12,522 nt of DNA from an uncultured Clostridia bacterium (GTDB lineage Bacteria > Bacillota > Clostridia > Peptostreptococcales > Anaerovoracaceae). Position numbers and translations under genes: made by a program. The stretch lies in contig CAKQIZ010000058.1 of the NCBI GenBank assembly GCA_934247125.1, positions 1 through 12,522 on the forward strand. Direction: 5' to 3'. Positions within the stretch are counted from its first letter, which is position 1, and every line of letters begins with the position of its first letter. The notes under the pieces were generated by a model. It saw only the letters and a list, made by a program, of their open reading frames with translations. It was not told the origin of the DNA and made no database searches. Of the stretch, positions 1-8,278 are shown one piece after another.

Positions 1-235
1 ATTTTATAAATTTTGCACCTCCATTGAATGAATGTTCGTTCACCTTTAAGATAACACAATCGGTTTCATCTGTAAATCTTTTGAGCAAAGAAAGTGGCTG
101 TATTTCATCGTGCCAGAAAACGGAGCTGGCGGATAAAAGCCTGCTATCCCGGTAATACCAATGGGCAGCAAGCTTATTTTGTAAATCGAGTGTCAAAGAC
201 GGGAGTATATCATATATGTGGATTTTATAAAACAG
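1..235 (-). CDS. Partial hypothetical protein, C-terminus cut by window edge
   Basis: Reading leftward on the minus strand, one frame stays open from about 235 to the window edge (78 codons). I do not recognise the protein. It is a mixed-charge soluble-looking sequence with HWYYRDSRLLS around residues 25-35, FWHDEIQPLSLLKRF around residues 41-55 and VNEHSFNGG near the visible end. No membrane segment is visible. The frame has an in-frame TAA at 236-238 and no ATG or GTG near its beginning. The best initiation site is CTG at 233-235, five bases after a GAGG ribosome-binding site (minus strand, 241-244). That would read (M)FYKIHIYDILPSL. A later in-frame TTG is the only standard alternative and has no clear ribosome-binding site. 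It follows the LD-carboxypeptidase gene by 23 bases with no terminator between, so the two are probably cotranscribed. A 5' truncation or a sequencing error that removed an ATG is possible. Confidence 0.5.
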   Translation of the reverse strand, partial: MFYKIHIYDILPSLTLDLQNKLAAHWYYRDSRLLSASSVFWHDEIQPLSLLKRFTDETDCVILKVNEHSFNGGAKFIK

Positions 236-258
236 TTATGCCTCGATAAGATTTACAT

Positions 259-1203
259 TTAGCGTTCCGGCGGCAGGCAGTATCTGAGCAAAGCAGCGCT
301 TTCTGTATCAAGAAGTGCGGCGGCGCCTGAGGCGAAGGTGAGCTGCGGGTATGTATGGCCGAAGCGCAGATTCGAGATCACAGGCACATCAAACGGGAGA
401 AGTGCGTCGCAGAAAAGCTCGGCAAGAGCGCATGGTTCATGTGCGTTTTCACAGTCCGGAGGACAGTTTTCGAACGATCCGAGGACGATCCCGGCACAGC
501 CGTCGAATTTGCCTGCAAGCGACAGCGATGTGAGCATACGGTCGATCTTATAAAGCGGTTCGTTCACATCTTCCAGAAAGACGATACGACCTCCTGTATC
601 AGGCTCGAACGGAGTTCCCAGCAGAGCTGCCATCACGGAAAGATTGCCGCCGGTGATCTGCCCGCGTGCCTTTCCCGGATGCAGTATCTTAACGTAGGTT
701 CCGGGAGGATCGTGCAAAGGACTGCAGGCAGGCGTTCTGAATATATGTTTTTTGAGAGAGTCGAGCGTGAAGCTGTCGAAGGTTTGGTAATCTGCAGCCG
801 GCATCGGTGCGTGGAACGTGACGAAACGGCATATCTCGTTCAGCGCTGTGTGCATGGCTGTTATGTCGCTGAAACCTGCGAATACCTTGGGATGCTTACT
901 TATCATTTCATAGTCGAGCATGCGGAGTATCCTCATAGAGCCGTATCCGCCGCGAATGCAGAAGATGCCTTTTATGTCGTCTGACCGGAACGCATCGTTG
1001 ATATCCTTTGCACGCTGTTCATCAGTGCCAGAGAGATAGGCGCAATTTTCGCGGCATCCCGGCATAACCACAGGATCCAGCCCGATAGCTTTAAGCGAGC
1101 GGACTGCGATACCAAGCGCGTCCGGGGAAACCGGAGATGCAGGCGCAGCAAGCGCAGCTCTGTCACCGGGGACCAGCGGGGGAGGGAAGATGAGATTTCT
1201 CAT
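259..1203 (-). CDS. S66 family LD-carboxypeptidase (LdcA/MccF-like)
   Basis: A 314-residue protein, the usual length for peptidase family S66, which are serine peptidases with a Ser-Glu-His triad. They cleave L,D bonds such as the terminal D-Ala of murein tetrapeptides (LdcA) or detoxify microcin C-type aminoacyl nucleotides (MccF). The sequence shows the N-terminal PPPLVPGDRAALAAPAS strand, IRGGYGSMRIL at 84-93, the nucleophile elbow AGFSDITAMH (Ser112), FLEDVNEPLYKIDRML with Glu211, and RFGHTYPQLTFASGA with His283. These fit the family triad. There is no signal peptide, so it should act in the cytoplasm, most likely in murein recycling. The ATG at 1201-1203 is preceded by AAAGAGGT (minus, 1209-1216) at five-base spacing. 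It leads into the partial ORF 1-235. LdcA versus MccF cannot be decided from sequence alone; LdcA is the default in this setting. Confidence 0.9.
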   Translation of the reverse strand: MRNLIFPPPLVPGDRAALAAPASPVSPDALGIAVRSLKAIGLDPVVMPGCRENCAYLSGTDEQRAKDINDAFRSDDIKGIFCIRGGYGSMRILRMLDYEMISKHPKVFAGFSDITAMHTALNEICRFVTFHAPMPAADYQTFDSFTLDSLKKHIFRTPACSPLHDPPGTYVKILHPGKARGQITGGNLSVMAALLGTPFEPDTGGRIVFLEDVNEPLYKIDRMLTSLSLAGKFDGCAGIVLGSFENCPPDCENAHEPCALAELFCDALLPFDVPVISNLRFGHTYPQLTFASGAAALLDTESAALLRYCLPPER

Positions 1204-1301
1204 GACGTACCTCTTTCTATGTTATTTATTCTGTTCAGGGAAGAGCGATGCCATATAGAAAGGTTCAACTGTTAGAATATTGACACTTTATTATTTTATA
1301 C

Positions 1302-1333
1302 AAAAAAAAGATGGGAGACACATCCATCTTTTT
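1302..1333 (-). terminator. Rho-independent terminator of rpsT
   Basis: On the minus strand the transcript forms a stem from 1324-1333 pairing with 1305-1314 (core GATGG/CCATC extended by A:U pairs), with a nine-base loop. It ends in a run of U's encoded by the A-tract at 1302-1309. It lies about 55 bases beyond the rpsT stop codon and separates rpsT from the downstream LD-carboxypeptidase gene. The flanking A and T tracts mean that it could also work weakly in the other direction. Confidence 0.85.
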
Positions 1334-1386
1334 CTTTTGCTCATTGCTGTGCATTTAACTTATGCACTGGTGGGGACGGGTGAGAC

Positions 1387-1653
1387 TTAGGCGTTAGCCT
1401 TGTTGAATCTCTTTGCTAATCTTGATACTTTTCTTGAAGCTGCTTTTTTGTGGATAGTGTGCTTTGCAGCAGCCTGCATAAGCTTTTTCTCTGCTAAAGC
1501 GAGTTTTTCCTTAGCTGTATCCATATCGCCTGCTTCGATAGCTGCATCAAATGACTTTAAGACTGCTTTCAGATGATTCTTGATCCTTCTGTTTCTTGCT
1601 GTCTTCTTGTCGATTACACGGATTCTCTTCTTTGCGGATTTAATATTTGCCAT
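1387..1653 (-). CDS. rpsT: 30S ribosomal protein S20
   Basis: An 88-residue, very basic protein that begins MANIKSAKKRIR and continues with the KTARNRRIKNHLK stretch. It has the alanine/lysine-rich helical character and the length of bacterial S20, which binds 16S rRNA early in small-subunit assembly. The start at 1651-1653 follows a modest purine-rich site (AAAGTGGGG on the minus strand). It is a single-gene unit with its own promoter (1704-1732) and terminator (1302-1333), transcribed divergently from gpr as in many Firmicutes. Codon choice is strongly biased: isoleucine is read by ATC or ATT with no ATA. This makes it an internal reference for highly expressed genes in this genome. Confidence 0.97.
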   Translation of the reverse strand: MANIKSAKKRIRVIDKKTARNRRIKNHLKAVLKSFDAAIEAGDMDTAKEKLALAEKKLMQAAAKHTIHKKAASRKVSRLAKRFNKANA

Positions 1654-1703
1654 TTTAAATTACCCCACTTTCTTGATTAATATAGCTAAAATTCGCATTT
1701 ATT

Positions 1704-1732
1704 AGTATATATGAATAAAAGCACCTTTTCAA
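1704..1732 (-). promoter_or_regulatory. Vegetative (sigma-A type) promoter of rpsT
   Basis: On the minus strand TTGAAA (1727-1732) is followed after exactly 17 bases by TATACT (1704-1709). The predicted start is near 1697, giving a leader of roughly 44 bases before the rpsT ATG. The element lies within the leader region of the divergent gpr gene. No comparable forespore-type promoter for gpr could be picked out in this interval by eye. Confidence 0.75.
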
Positions 1733-1788
1733 GGGAAAAATCCTGTAAAACCGCAAAACAGCGGAAAAAGAGGCAAAAGGAGAGATAT

Positions 1789-2685
1789 ATGAAATACAGG
1801 ACGGATCTTGCGCTGGAAATGAAGGAAATGATCGATGAAGGAAATGCAGAGAGCGAAGCCCCCGGCGTGATCGACGGGATCGTCGTTGACGAGATCGATC
1901 GCGGAAACGGAGTAAAGGTCACGAGGATAGAGATCACGAATGAGTCAGGTGCCCGGCAGATGGAAAAACCCGCAGGCAATTATATCACGATAGAGGCTGA
2001 AGGCATAATCGATGAGACAGAAGGCATCAAGGAAAAAGTAGAGAACGTGCTTGCAGAGGAGCTCAGACGACTGATAAGATTCCACTACTATCTCAACGTA
2101 CTGGTCGCGGGACTGGGCAACAGCGCAGTTACTCCTGATTCGCTCGGACCGCAGACGGCGTCCCGTATAAAAGTCACGAATCATCTGTTTGAAATGTTCG
2201 GAGCGGACGGCGATGATGAAATGGCGAGAGTCAGCTGCATAGCTCCGGGTGTGACAGCCGTTACGGGCATGGAGACAGCGGAGCTTGTGAAAAAGACTGC
2301 AGAGCTTGTCGAGCCGGAAGTGATAATAGTAATAGACTCGCTGGCGGCTCGCGACATAAAGCGGCTGAGTACGACGATACAGATAACTGATACAGGCATA
2401 TCGCCGGGAGCCGGCATGGGAAACAGGCGGACAGGCATAAACAGTGAGACGTCAGGTGCAAAAGTCGTCGCCATAGGTGTGCCTACGGTCATAGACGTCA
2501 CCACGGTGATAAGAGACGCGCTGACAGGCGTCTCAGGCAGCGAGGAAGAAACCGAGTCGTATATAAAGGAGCATGAAGTTCAGATGATCGTGACATCTAC
2601 GGACATTGACACGATAATAAAAGATTTTTCGGACATAATATCAAATGGAATAAATAAAACACTGCACCCCGGCATATATTCATAA
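1789..2685 (+). CDS. gpr: Germination protease GPR (spore protease, family A25)
   Basis: GPR is the aspartic-type endopeptidase that degrades small acid-soluble spore proteins at the start of germination. It is made in the forespore as a zymogen that cleaves off its own N-terminus. The start chosen is the ATG at 1789, with AAGGAGA just upstream (1777-1783), giving 298 residues. An in-frame ATG at 1711 would add 26 lysine/arginine-rich residues but has no ribosome-binding site and overlaps the rpsT promoter. Visible family motifs are RTDLALE (4-10), GLGNSAVTPDSLGP (108-121, Asp117), IAPGVTAVTGMET (151-163), VIDSLAAR (181-188, Asp183) and GISPGAGMGNRR (203-214). The two aspartates sit where the catalytic pair is known in Bacillus GPR. 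The protein is shorter than Bacillus forms (about 370), mainly because a segment before the C-terminus is missing. If cleavage falls in RTD/LA as in Bacillus, the propeptide is only about six residues long. spoIIP follows after 22 bases. Confidence 0.95.
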   Translation: MKYRTDLALEMKEMIDEGNAESEAPGVIDGIVVDEIDRGNGVKVTRIEITNESGARQMEKPAGNYITIEAEGIIDETEGIKEKVENVLAEELRRLIRFHYYLNVLVAGLGNSAVTPDSLGPQTASRIKVTNHLFEMFGADGDDEMARVSCIAPGVTAVTGMETAELVKKTAELVEPEVIIVIDSLAARDIKRLSTTIQITDTGISPGAGMGNRRTGINSETSGAKVVAIGVPTVIDVTTVIRDALTGVSGSEEETESYIKEHEVQMIVTSTDIDTIIKDFSDIISNGINKTLHPGIYS

Positions 2686-2707
2686 AAGAAACTTCAGGAG
2701 GACAACT

Positions 2708-3625
2708 ATGGAAAAGAAAAACAGGATGCTCTTTGTTGTCGCTGCAGTGGTGTTCATATGCTCTACTGTGTTTTTTCTTAAAACCGATCCTGCTTCTGCG
2801 CTCAGATCGGCGTGGATAGACGAAAAAAAGCTGGGAGAGATATGCATAGGGCAGGTCACTAGAGTGGCGGATGCCGGCGAAGGGGAGCTTTCCGCAGAAA
2901 AAAACGCAGAGAAAGAAACGGCGGACAAGAATGATACCGGAAACGGCGATAAAAGCAGCGGAGAGAAGAACGACACGGACGGCAGCCAAAAATCAGGTAA
3001 CGAGAACATCGTCGTGACGGGCGATCCGCTCGTGATAATATATCATACGCACAGTACAGAGTCGTATATGCCATACAGTGAGAGCAACTATCACCGGGAA
3101 GAAGAGGAAGGCACGGTGCGTGACGTCGGGAATGTGCTTGAGGCGGAGCTGAAGAAAAAAGGTATCAATGTGATACACGACAAGACTTTGCACGACAGAC
3201 CGTCGTACAACGAATCGTACAGCCGTTCGCTCGAGACGGTGCAGGCGCTAACGGCAAAATATCCGAAGGCCGTGTACGTGATAGACCTTCACAGAGACGC
3301 GGCGGCAGCCTCGGCCGCAGAGGGAAAGTATCTGGAGATAGACGGAAAGCGTGTCGCAAAGTTCAGCATGGTAGTCGGGCAGCAGAACGACAACTACACG
3401 GAGCTTTACGCCTTTGCAAAAAAAGTGAGCCAGAGATCAGAAGCGCTGCACAAAGGATACGGTGGCGCGATCATAGAACAGAACTACAGATACAATGAAT
3501 TCGTCAGTGACAAGGCGCTTCTGCTGGAGATAGGAAACAACAAGAACACGATAGAGGAGACCAGGCTGTGCGCGAAGTACTTTGCAGAAGTGCTCGCAGG
3601 CATAATAAAGGAGGAACAGCAGTAG
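2708..3625 (+). CDS. spoIIP: Stage II sporulation protein P (peptidoglycan amidase/endopeptidase)
   Basis: SpoIIP works with SpoIID and SpoIIM to dissolve septal peptidoglycan and drive engulfment of the forespore. The 305-residue protein has one N-terminal membrane anchor (about residues 7-24), then a charged low-complexity linker rich in E, K, D, G, N and S (about 56-104). The catalytic domain follows. The domain opens with VIIYHTHSTESY (109-120, His113, His115, Glu118), then YVIDLHRDAAA (190-200, His195), then LLLEIGNNKNTIEE (271-284, Glu274). These are the expected positions for metal-binding and catalytic residues of this amidase_3-like family. AGGAGG at 2696-2701 lies six bases before the ATG. 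The gap after gpr is only 22 bases, so any mother-cell promoter must lie inside gpr. At 305 residues it is shorter than Bacillus SpoIIP, mostly in the region between the anchor and the catalytic domain. Confidence 0.94.
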   Translation: MEKKNRMLFVVAAVVFICSTVFFLKTDPASALRSAWIDEKKLGEICIGQVTRVADAGEGELSAEKNAEKETADKNDTGNGDKSSGEKNDTDGSQKSGNENIVVTGDPLVIIYHTHSTESYMPYSESNYHREEEEGTVRDVGNVLEAELKKKGINVIHDKTLHDRPSYNESYSRSLETVQALTAKYPKAVYVIDLHRDAAAASAAEGKYLEIDGKRVAKFSMVVGQQNDNYTELYAFAKKVSQRSEALHKGYGGAIIEQNYRYNEFVSDKALLLEIGNNKNTIEETRLCAKYFAEVLAGIIKEEQQ

Positions 3626-3643
3626 GAAAGGAGGCCGGGCAGG

Positions 3644-3781
3644 GTGAAAAAGACCATCGTGGAGATGCTGCTCGTGTTCGTGATTTTTTTCATGGGAACG
3701 GCGGGCGTGCTGATACTTGATAATATATGTATGGAAACTGCCGGCGCGGGAGGAAAATTAGTTTTGCATGTTGATAATTAG
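3644..3781 (+). CDS. 45-residue single-pass membrane protein, GTG start
   Basis: A short ORF fills the gap between spoIIP and lepA. It starts with GTG at 3644, nine bases after a strong ribosome-binding site AAAGGAGG (3627-3634), and ends with TAG at 3779-3781. The product begins MKKTIVEMLL, has one hydrophobic segment (about residues 5-25, through FVIFFMGTAGVLIL) and ends in a short tail LVLHVDN. No domain can be named. In Bacillus subtilis the small gene yqxA occupies the same slot between spoIIP and lepA, so this may be its shortened counterpart, but that rests on position and membrane character only. The strong ribosome-binding site and fit in the operon favour a real gene. Its last codons overlap the predicted lepA promoter. 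Confidence 0.6.
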   Translation: MKKTIVEMLLVFVIFFMGTAGVLILDNICMETAGAGGKLVLHVDN

Positions 3782-3799
3782 ACATTTTTCCAGTAAAAT
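3771..3799 (+). promoter_or_regulatory. Sigma-A type promoter for lepA operon
   Basis: TTGATA at 3771-3776 and TAAAAT at 3794-3799 are separated by 17 bases. Transcription would start near 3806, about 27 bases before the lepA ATG. The site overlaps the end of the 45-residue ORF. It would uncouple the vegetative genes lepA-hemW-glpK-thiT from the sporulation genes gpr-spoIIP. Confidence 0.6.
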
Positions 3800-3832
3800 A
3801 CAAGGTATAAATCAACAGTTTGAGAGGCAGAA

Positions 3833-5644
3833 ATGAAAGATTATCAGAAGTATATAAGAAATTTTAGTATAATAGCGCACATAGACCACGGTAAATCGAC
3901 GCTTGCGGACAGGATCATAGAGAAAACGGGTCTCGTTTCAAAGCGTGAGATGAGGGAGCAGTTCCTGGACAATATGGAGCTCGAGAGAGAAAGAGGCATC
4001 ACGATCAAGCTGCAGACTACGCGTCTGATATTCAGTTCCAGAGACGGAAATGAATATGTGTTCAATCTCATAGATACTCCGGGACATGTCGACTTCACAT
4101 ATGAGGTGTCGCGAAGTCTGGCGGCGTGTGAGGGCGCAGTGCTCGTGGTGGATGCGACGCAGGGCGTGGAGGCTCAGACGCTGGCAAACGTGTATCTGGC
4201 GATGGATGAAGACCTGGAGATCATGCCGATATTAAACAAGATAGACCTGCCGTCCGCAAGACCTGACGAGATCAAGCAGGAGATAGAGGACGTGATAGGC
4301 GTGGAGGCTCAGGATGCTCCGCTGGTTTCGGCGAAAGAAGGGACCGGCATCGAGGAGCTGCTGGAAAAGATCGTCACTGACATACCTGCACCGGAGGGAG
4401 ACGAGCACGGCAAACTGAAAGCTCTTATATTTGACTCGTACTACGACAATTACAAGGGAGTCGTGATATATACGAGGGTGTTCGACGGGACTGTAAAGGA
4501 AGGCGACACGATAAAGCTGATGAATGCCGGCAAGCAGTACGAAGTCACAGAGGTCGGGGTGTATTCGCCGGGACCTGTGGAATGTAAAACGCTGAGAGCA
4601 GGCGAGGTAGGGTACATATGCGCAAGCATAAAGCAGGTATCCGATGCAAGAGTCGGCGATACGATCACGCTGACAGACGATCCTACGGAAGAGCCGCTTC
4701 CGGGATACAAGAAGGTGCAGCCGATGGTGTACTGCGGTATATATCCGGCTGAAGGGGAAAAATACGAGAACGTCAAGGATGCGCTGGAAAAGCTGCAGGT
4801 GAACGACGCCGCTTTCCACTTTGAGCCTGAGACGTCTACAGCGCTGGGATTCGGATTCAGATGCGGATTCCTGGGACTGCTGCACATGGAGATCATCGTG
4901 GAAAGGCTGGAGCGTGAATTCGATCTGGCTGTCGTGACTACGTCGCCGAGCGTTATATACAAGGTGGTGATGACTGACGGCAGCATACAGATGGTGCAGA
5001 ATCCGTCTAATCTGCCGGATGCTGTGCTGATAGACCATATAGAAGAACCGATGGTGAAGGCTGATATAATGGTCCCTAAAGAATACGTGGGGAACATAAT
5101 GGAGATCTGCCAGGAGAGACGAGGCAGGATGCTCCATATGGAATATATAACCGAAAACAGAGTGAATCTGCATTACGATATGCCTCTCAATGAGGTAATA
5201 TACGATTTCTTCGATGCACTGAAATCGAAGACCAGAGGATACGGATCGCTCGACTACGAATTCACTAGATATGAGCCGTCAAAAGTGGTCAAGCTCGACA
5301 TACTGCTCAACAAAGAGATGGTCGATGCGTTTTCCATGATAGTGCACGAGTCAAAGGCATATGCGAGAGGCCGGTTCGTATGCTCCAAGCTGAAAGAGAT
5401 AATACCTATGCATCAGTTCGAGGTGCCTATACAGGCTTCGATCGGACAGAAGGTCATCGCTAGAGAGACTGTCAGAGCATACAGGAAAGACGTAATAGCC
5501 AAGTGCTACGGAGGAGACATATCGAGAAAGAAAAAGCTGCTTGAGAAACAGAAGGAAGGAAAGAAGCGAATGCGGCAGTTCGGTACTGTAGAGGTGCCGC
5601 AGGAAGCGTTTACTGCGGTGTTGAAATATGACGACAACAAATAA
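3833..5644 (+). CDS. lepA: Translation factor LepA (elongation factor 4)
   Basis: A 603-residue GTPase of the normal EF4 length. EF4 binds ribosomes and affects translation or ribosome biogenesis under stress; it is related to EF-G but lacks domain IV. The GTP-binding motifs are all present: G1 AHIDHGKS (15-22), ERERGITI (51-58), DTPGH (81-85), NKID (135-138) and SAKEG (166-170). The LepA-specific C-terminal domain is indicated by [19 protein letters not shown] and the ending [15 protein letters not shown]. The ATG at 3833 follows AGAGG (3823-3827). The last 17 bases overlap hemW, as is common for this pair. Isoleucine is read by ATA at most positions, in contrast to rpsT and abfD. Confidence 0.98.
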   Translation: MKDYQKYIRNFSIIAHIDHGKSTLADRIIEKTGLVSKREMREQFLDNMELERERGITIKLQTTRLIFSSRDGNEYVFNLIDTPGHVDFTYEVSRSLAACEGAVLVVDATQGVEAQTLANVYLAMDEDLEIMPILNKIDLPSARPDEIKQEIEDVIGVEAQDAPLVSAKEGTGIEELLEKIVTDIPAPEGDEHGKLKALIFDSYYDNYKGVVIYTRVFDGTVKEGDTIKLMNAGKQYEVTEVGVYSPGPVECKTLRAGEVGYICASIKQVSDARVGDTITLTDDPTEEPLPGYKKVQPMVYCGIYPAEGEKYENVKDALEKLQVNDAAFHFEPETSTALGFGFRCGFLGLLHMEIIVERLEREFDLAVVTTSPSVIYKVVMTDGSIQMVQNPSNLPDAVLIDHIEEPMVKADIMVPKEYVGNIMEICQERRGRMLHMEYITENRVNLHYDMPLNEVIYDFFDALKSKTRGYGSLDYEFTRYEPSKVVKLDILLNKEMVDAFSMIVHESKAYARGRFVCSKLKEIIPMHQFEVPIQASIGQKVIARETVRAYRKDVIAKCYGGDISRKKKLLEKQKEGKKRMRQFGTVEVPQEAFTAVLKYDDNK

Positions 5645-6779
5645 ACTGGGGATATATCTTCATATACCGTTTTGTGCGAGAAAATGCAGATACTGCGATT
5701 TTCTGTCGTTCAGCTGCAGCAGCAGCAAGGTCTTTTCGGAATACACCAGGGCTCTGATACGCGAGATCAGGATAAGATCCGACAGCTGGCGATATCGCGA
5801 AGTCGACAGCATATATATAGGAGGCGGTACGCCGTCTCTTTTTTCGGAGTGGGACATGGGCTGCATCGTGGACTGCCTGAAAGACAATTTCAATGTGACG
5901 CATGACGCGGAAATAACTATAGAAGCGAATCCTGCGACACTTTCCGATGAAAAGATGGAGCGTTATCTCCGAAAGGGCATCAACAGACTGAGCATAGGCG
6001 TCCAGTCGTTCGACAATCACATGCTGGACGTGCTCGGCAGGATACATAACAAGAACGATGCGTTCTACGCCTTTCAGAGAGCCAGAAAGGCAGGCTTCGA
6101 CAATATAAACCTGGATCTGATGTTCGCAGTGCCGGGGCAGACCATGAAAATGTGGAAAGACACAGTGAGGCAGTGCATTTTCCTGAAACCGTCGCATATA
6201 TCTCTCTACAGTCTGCAGATCGAGGAAGGCACCGAGTTTTACAAGATGATATATGAAAGAGGCGAGCTCGAACCTGTGCCGGAGATCACGGATCGGGAGA
6301 TGTATCATACGGCGCTCAGGATGATGAAAGCGGCGGGGTACGAACGGTATGAGATATCGAACTGTGCGCTGCCGGGGTTCCGCAGCCGTCACAATACCAA
6401 GTACTGGTCGTACGACGAGTATCTGGGACTCGGTCTTGGCGCCAGCTCGTTCGTGGACGGAGCCAGACTGAAAAACCATGACAAGATGTATGACTATATA
6501 AGAGATCTCAACCAGAACAGGGCGCCTGTGGACGAGGAGAGCACCGAAGTTTACAAACCACGTGAAGAAATGGGGATATTCGTGTTCACAGGACTGAGAA
6601 AAGCCGAGGGAATAAGCCTTGAAGAATTCAGACAGATATTCCGCGAGGATTTTTTCAGCGTTTATGACAGCGACATACTCAATAGATACAAAGGATTGCT
6701 TATCCTGAACGGAGACAGGCTGTACCTCACAGAGAGAGGTGTGGACATTTCCAACAGGATCATGATGGAGTTTATCTGA
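5628..6779 (+). CDS. hemW: Heme chaperone HemW (radical SAM)
   Basis: A 383-residue radical SAM protein. HemW is the HemN-like protein that binds heme and inserts it into respiratory proteins; it does not have coproporphyrinogen oxidase activity. The [4Fe-4S] motif is [10 protein letters not shown] (Cys16, Cys20, Cys23), ending in Phe where true HemN has a fourth Cys. [10 protein letters not shown] (61-70) is the SAM-binding glycine motif, and [20 protein letters not shown] contains the HNxxYW heme-binding motif diagnostic of HemW. Its start lies 17 bases inside lepA with no strong ribosome-binding site, which implies translational coupling. The TGA stop shares one base with the glpK ATG. In Bacillus this gene is followed by hrcA-grpE-dnaK; here glpK takes that place. 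Confidence 0.94.
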   Translation: MTTTNKLGIYLHIPFCARKCRYCDFLSFSCSSSKVFSEYTRALIREIRIRSDSWRYREVDSIYIGGGTPSLFSEWDMGCIVDCLKDNFNVTHDAEITIEANPATLSDEKMERYLRKGINRLSIGVQSFDNHMLDVLGRIHNKNDAFYAFQRARKAGFDNINLDLMFAVPGQTMKMWKDTVRQCIFLKPSHISLYSLQIEEGTEFYKMIYERGELEPVPEITDREMYHTALRMMKAAGYERYEISNCALPGFRSRHNTKYWSYDEYLGLGLGASSFVDGARLKNHDKMYDYIRDLNQNRAPVDEESTEVYKPREEMGIFVFTGLRKAEGISLEEFRQIFREDFFSVYDSDILNRYKGLLILNGDRLYLTERGVDISNRIMMEFI

Positions 6780-8272
6780 TGAAAAAAAAATACATAATGG
6801 CGCTCGATCAGGGGACGACGAGTGCAAGATGCATACTTTACGACAGACAGGGCAGGCAGATCAGCGTGGCTCAGAAAGAATTCCGGCAGATATATCCGCA
6901 CGAAGGATGGGTCGAGCACGATCCGATGGATATATGGTCGACTCAGATCGGAGTCGCTCAGGAAGCACTGCTCAAGATGGATGCTACATATGAAGACCTG
7001 GATTCCATAGGGATAACGAATCAGCGCGAGACCACGATCGTGTGGGACAGAGTGACCGGCGAGCCTGTGTACAATGCTATAGTCTGGCAGTGCAGGAGGA
7101 CGTCGGAGTTCTGCGACGAGCTCAAAGCGAAAGGACTTGAAGACTTTTTCAGGAAAAAGACAGGACTTCTGATAGACCCGTATTTTTCCGCGACGAAGCT
7201 GAAGTGGATACTGGAAAATGTCGACGGCGCATATGATCGTGCGAGGAACGGCGAGCTCCTTTTCGGCACGATAGAGACGTGGCTGATATGGAGACTTACC
7301 GGCGGAAAGGTCCATGTGACCGACTATTCGAACGCGTCGAGAACGATGATGTTCAATATACACACGCTGAAATGGGACAAGGAGATACTTTCGGAACTGG
7401 ACATACCGGTGTGCATGCTCCCCGAGCCGTGCCCTTCGAGCATGGTGTTCGGCGAAAGCAGCCCTCTGATCTTCGGGGGTCCTGTAAAAATAGCAGGTGC
7501 GGCCGGCGACCAGCAGTCTGCACTTTTCGGGCAGGCCTGCTTCAAAGAGGGGGAGGCAAAGAACACATACGGTACCGGCGGTTTCATGCTGGTGAACACG
7601 GGGGAGACTCCTGTCGAGTCGAGAAACGGTCTGCTGACCACTATAGCATGGGGGCTTGACGGCAAAGTGTGCTATGCGCTGGAAGGTTCGGTGTTCGTTT
7701 CGGGCGCTACGATACAGTGGCTGCGCGATGAGGTGAGGATCCTCGACAATGCGGCGGAGTCTGAGAAAATGGCCAGATCCGTCGATGATACGGCGGGGGC
7801 GTATATCGTGCCGGCATTCACTGGACTTGGAGCACCGTACTGGGATCCGTACGCCAGAGGTGCGCTGATGGGACTGACGCGCGGTGTCAACAAGAATCAT
7901 ATAGTGAGAGCCGCACTCGAGTCGATGGCCTACCAGACATATGATCTGATGAACTCGATGACAGAGGATATGGGATATGAGATAAAAACGTTCAAGGTGG
8001 ACGGCGGGGCATGCGCGAATGATTTTCTGCTGGAATTCCAGTCGGATATCATAAACATGCCGCTTTACAGACCGGAATGCATAGAAACCACATCGCTGGG
8101 TGCAGCGTATCTGGCAGGCCTTGCGACCGGCTACTGGAAAAATACAGACGATATCATCTCAAACTGGCAGATAAACAATATATTCAGACCTGATATGGAT
8201 GAAGAAAGGAGAAAAACGCTCATCGACGGATGGCACAGAGCTGTAAAGTGCACTCTCGGATGGGCGAAATAA
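6779..8272 (+). CDS. glpK: Glycerol kinase
   Basis: A complete 497-residue FGGY-family kinase that phosphorylates glycerol to glycerol 3-phosphate with ATP in the cytoplasm. It shows [11 protein letters not shown] (7-17, phosphate loop) and NQRET (81-85), followed by Trp103 and Tyr135. [10 protein letters not shown] carries Asp244. These match the glycerol-binding residues Arg83, Glu84, Trp103, Tyr135 and Asp245 of the E. coli enzyme. Both FGGY signatures are present ([13 protein letters not shown] at 135-147, and [12 protein letters not shown] near the C-terminus). The activation-loop histidine phosphorylated by HPr in many Gram-positive GlpK proteins appears to be replaced: the equivalent stretch reads SPLIFGG (228-234). 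No glpF, glpD or glpP neighbour is visible. It is coupled to hemW by a one-base stop/start overlap, and thiT follows six bases after its stop. Confidence 0.96.
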   Translation: MKKKYIMALDQGTTSARCILYDRQGRQISVAQKEFRQIYPHEGWVEHDPMDIWSTQIGVAQEALLKMDATYEDLDSIGITNQRETTIVWDRVTGEPVYNAIVWQCRRTSEFCDELKAKGLEDFFRKKTGLLIDPYFSATKLKWILENVDGAYDRARNGELLFGTIETWLIWRLTGGKVHVTDYSNASRTMMFNIHTLKWDKEILSELDIPVCMLPEPCPSSMVFGESSPLIFGGPVKIAGAAGDQQSALFGQACFKEGEAKNTYGTGGFMLVNTGETPVESRNGLLTTIAWGLDGKVCYALEGSVFVSGATIQWLRDEVRILDNAAESEKMARSVDDTAGAYIVPAFTGLGAPYWDPYARGALMGLTRGVNKNHIVRAALESMAYQTYDLMNSMTEDMGYEIKTFKVDGGACANDFLLEFQSDIINMPLYRPECIETTSLGAAYLAGLATGYWKNTDDIISNWQINNIFRPDMDEERRKTLIDGWHRAVKCTLGWAK

Positions 8273-8278
8273 GGATTT

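Noticed and set aside
355..984. 209-codon plus-strand open frame opposite the LD-carboxypeptidase gene
   Set aside because: The minus-strand protein has a complete catalytic triad and normal family length; the opposite frame has no recognisable domain and no good initiation site.
1349..1367. Inverted repeat GTGCAT/ATGCAC in the rpsT 3' region
   Set aside because: Only six base pairs with no T-tract; the true terminator is at 1302-1333. A minor 3' hairpin at most.
4232..5173. Long open frame antisense to lepA (and similar ones at 4450-5097, 5610-6827 and 6662-7900)
   Set aside because: They lie opposite strongly conserved genes (lepA, hemW, glpK), lack ribosome-binding sites, and have compositions expected of shadow frames.
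7755..7775. CTGAGA-type stretch like part of a TPP riboswitch
   Set aside because: It lies within glpK coding sequence and lacks the other conserved riboswitch halves; the short thiT and thiN leaders also show none.
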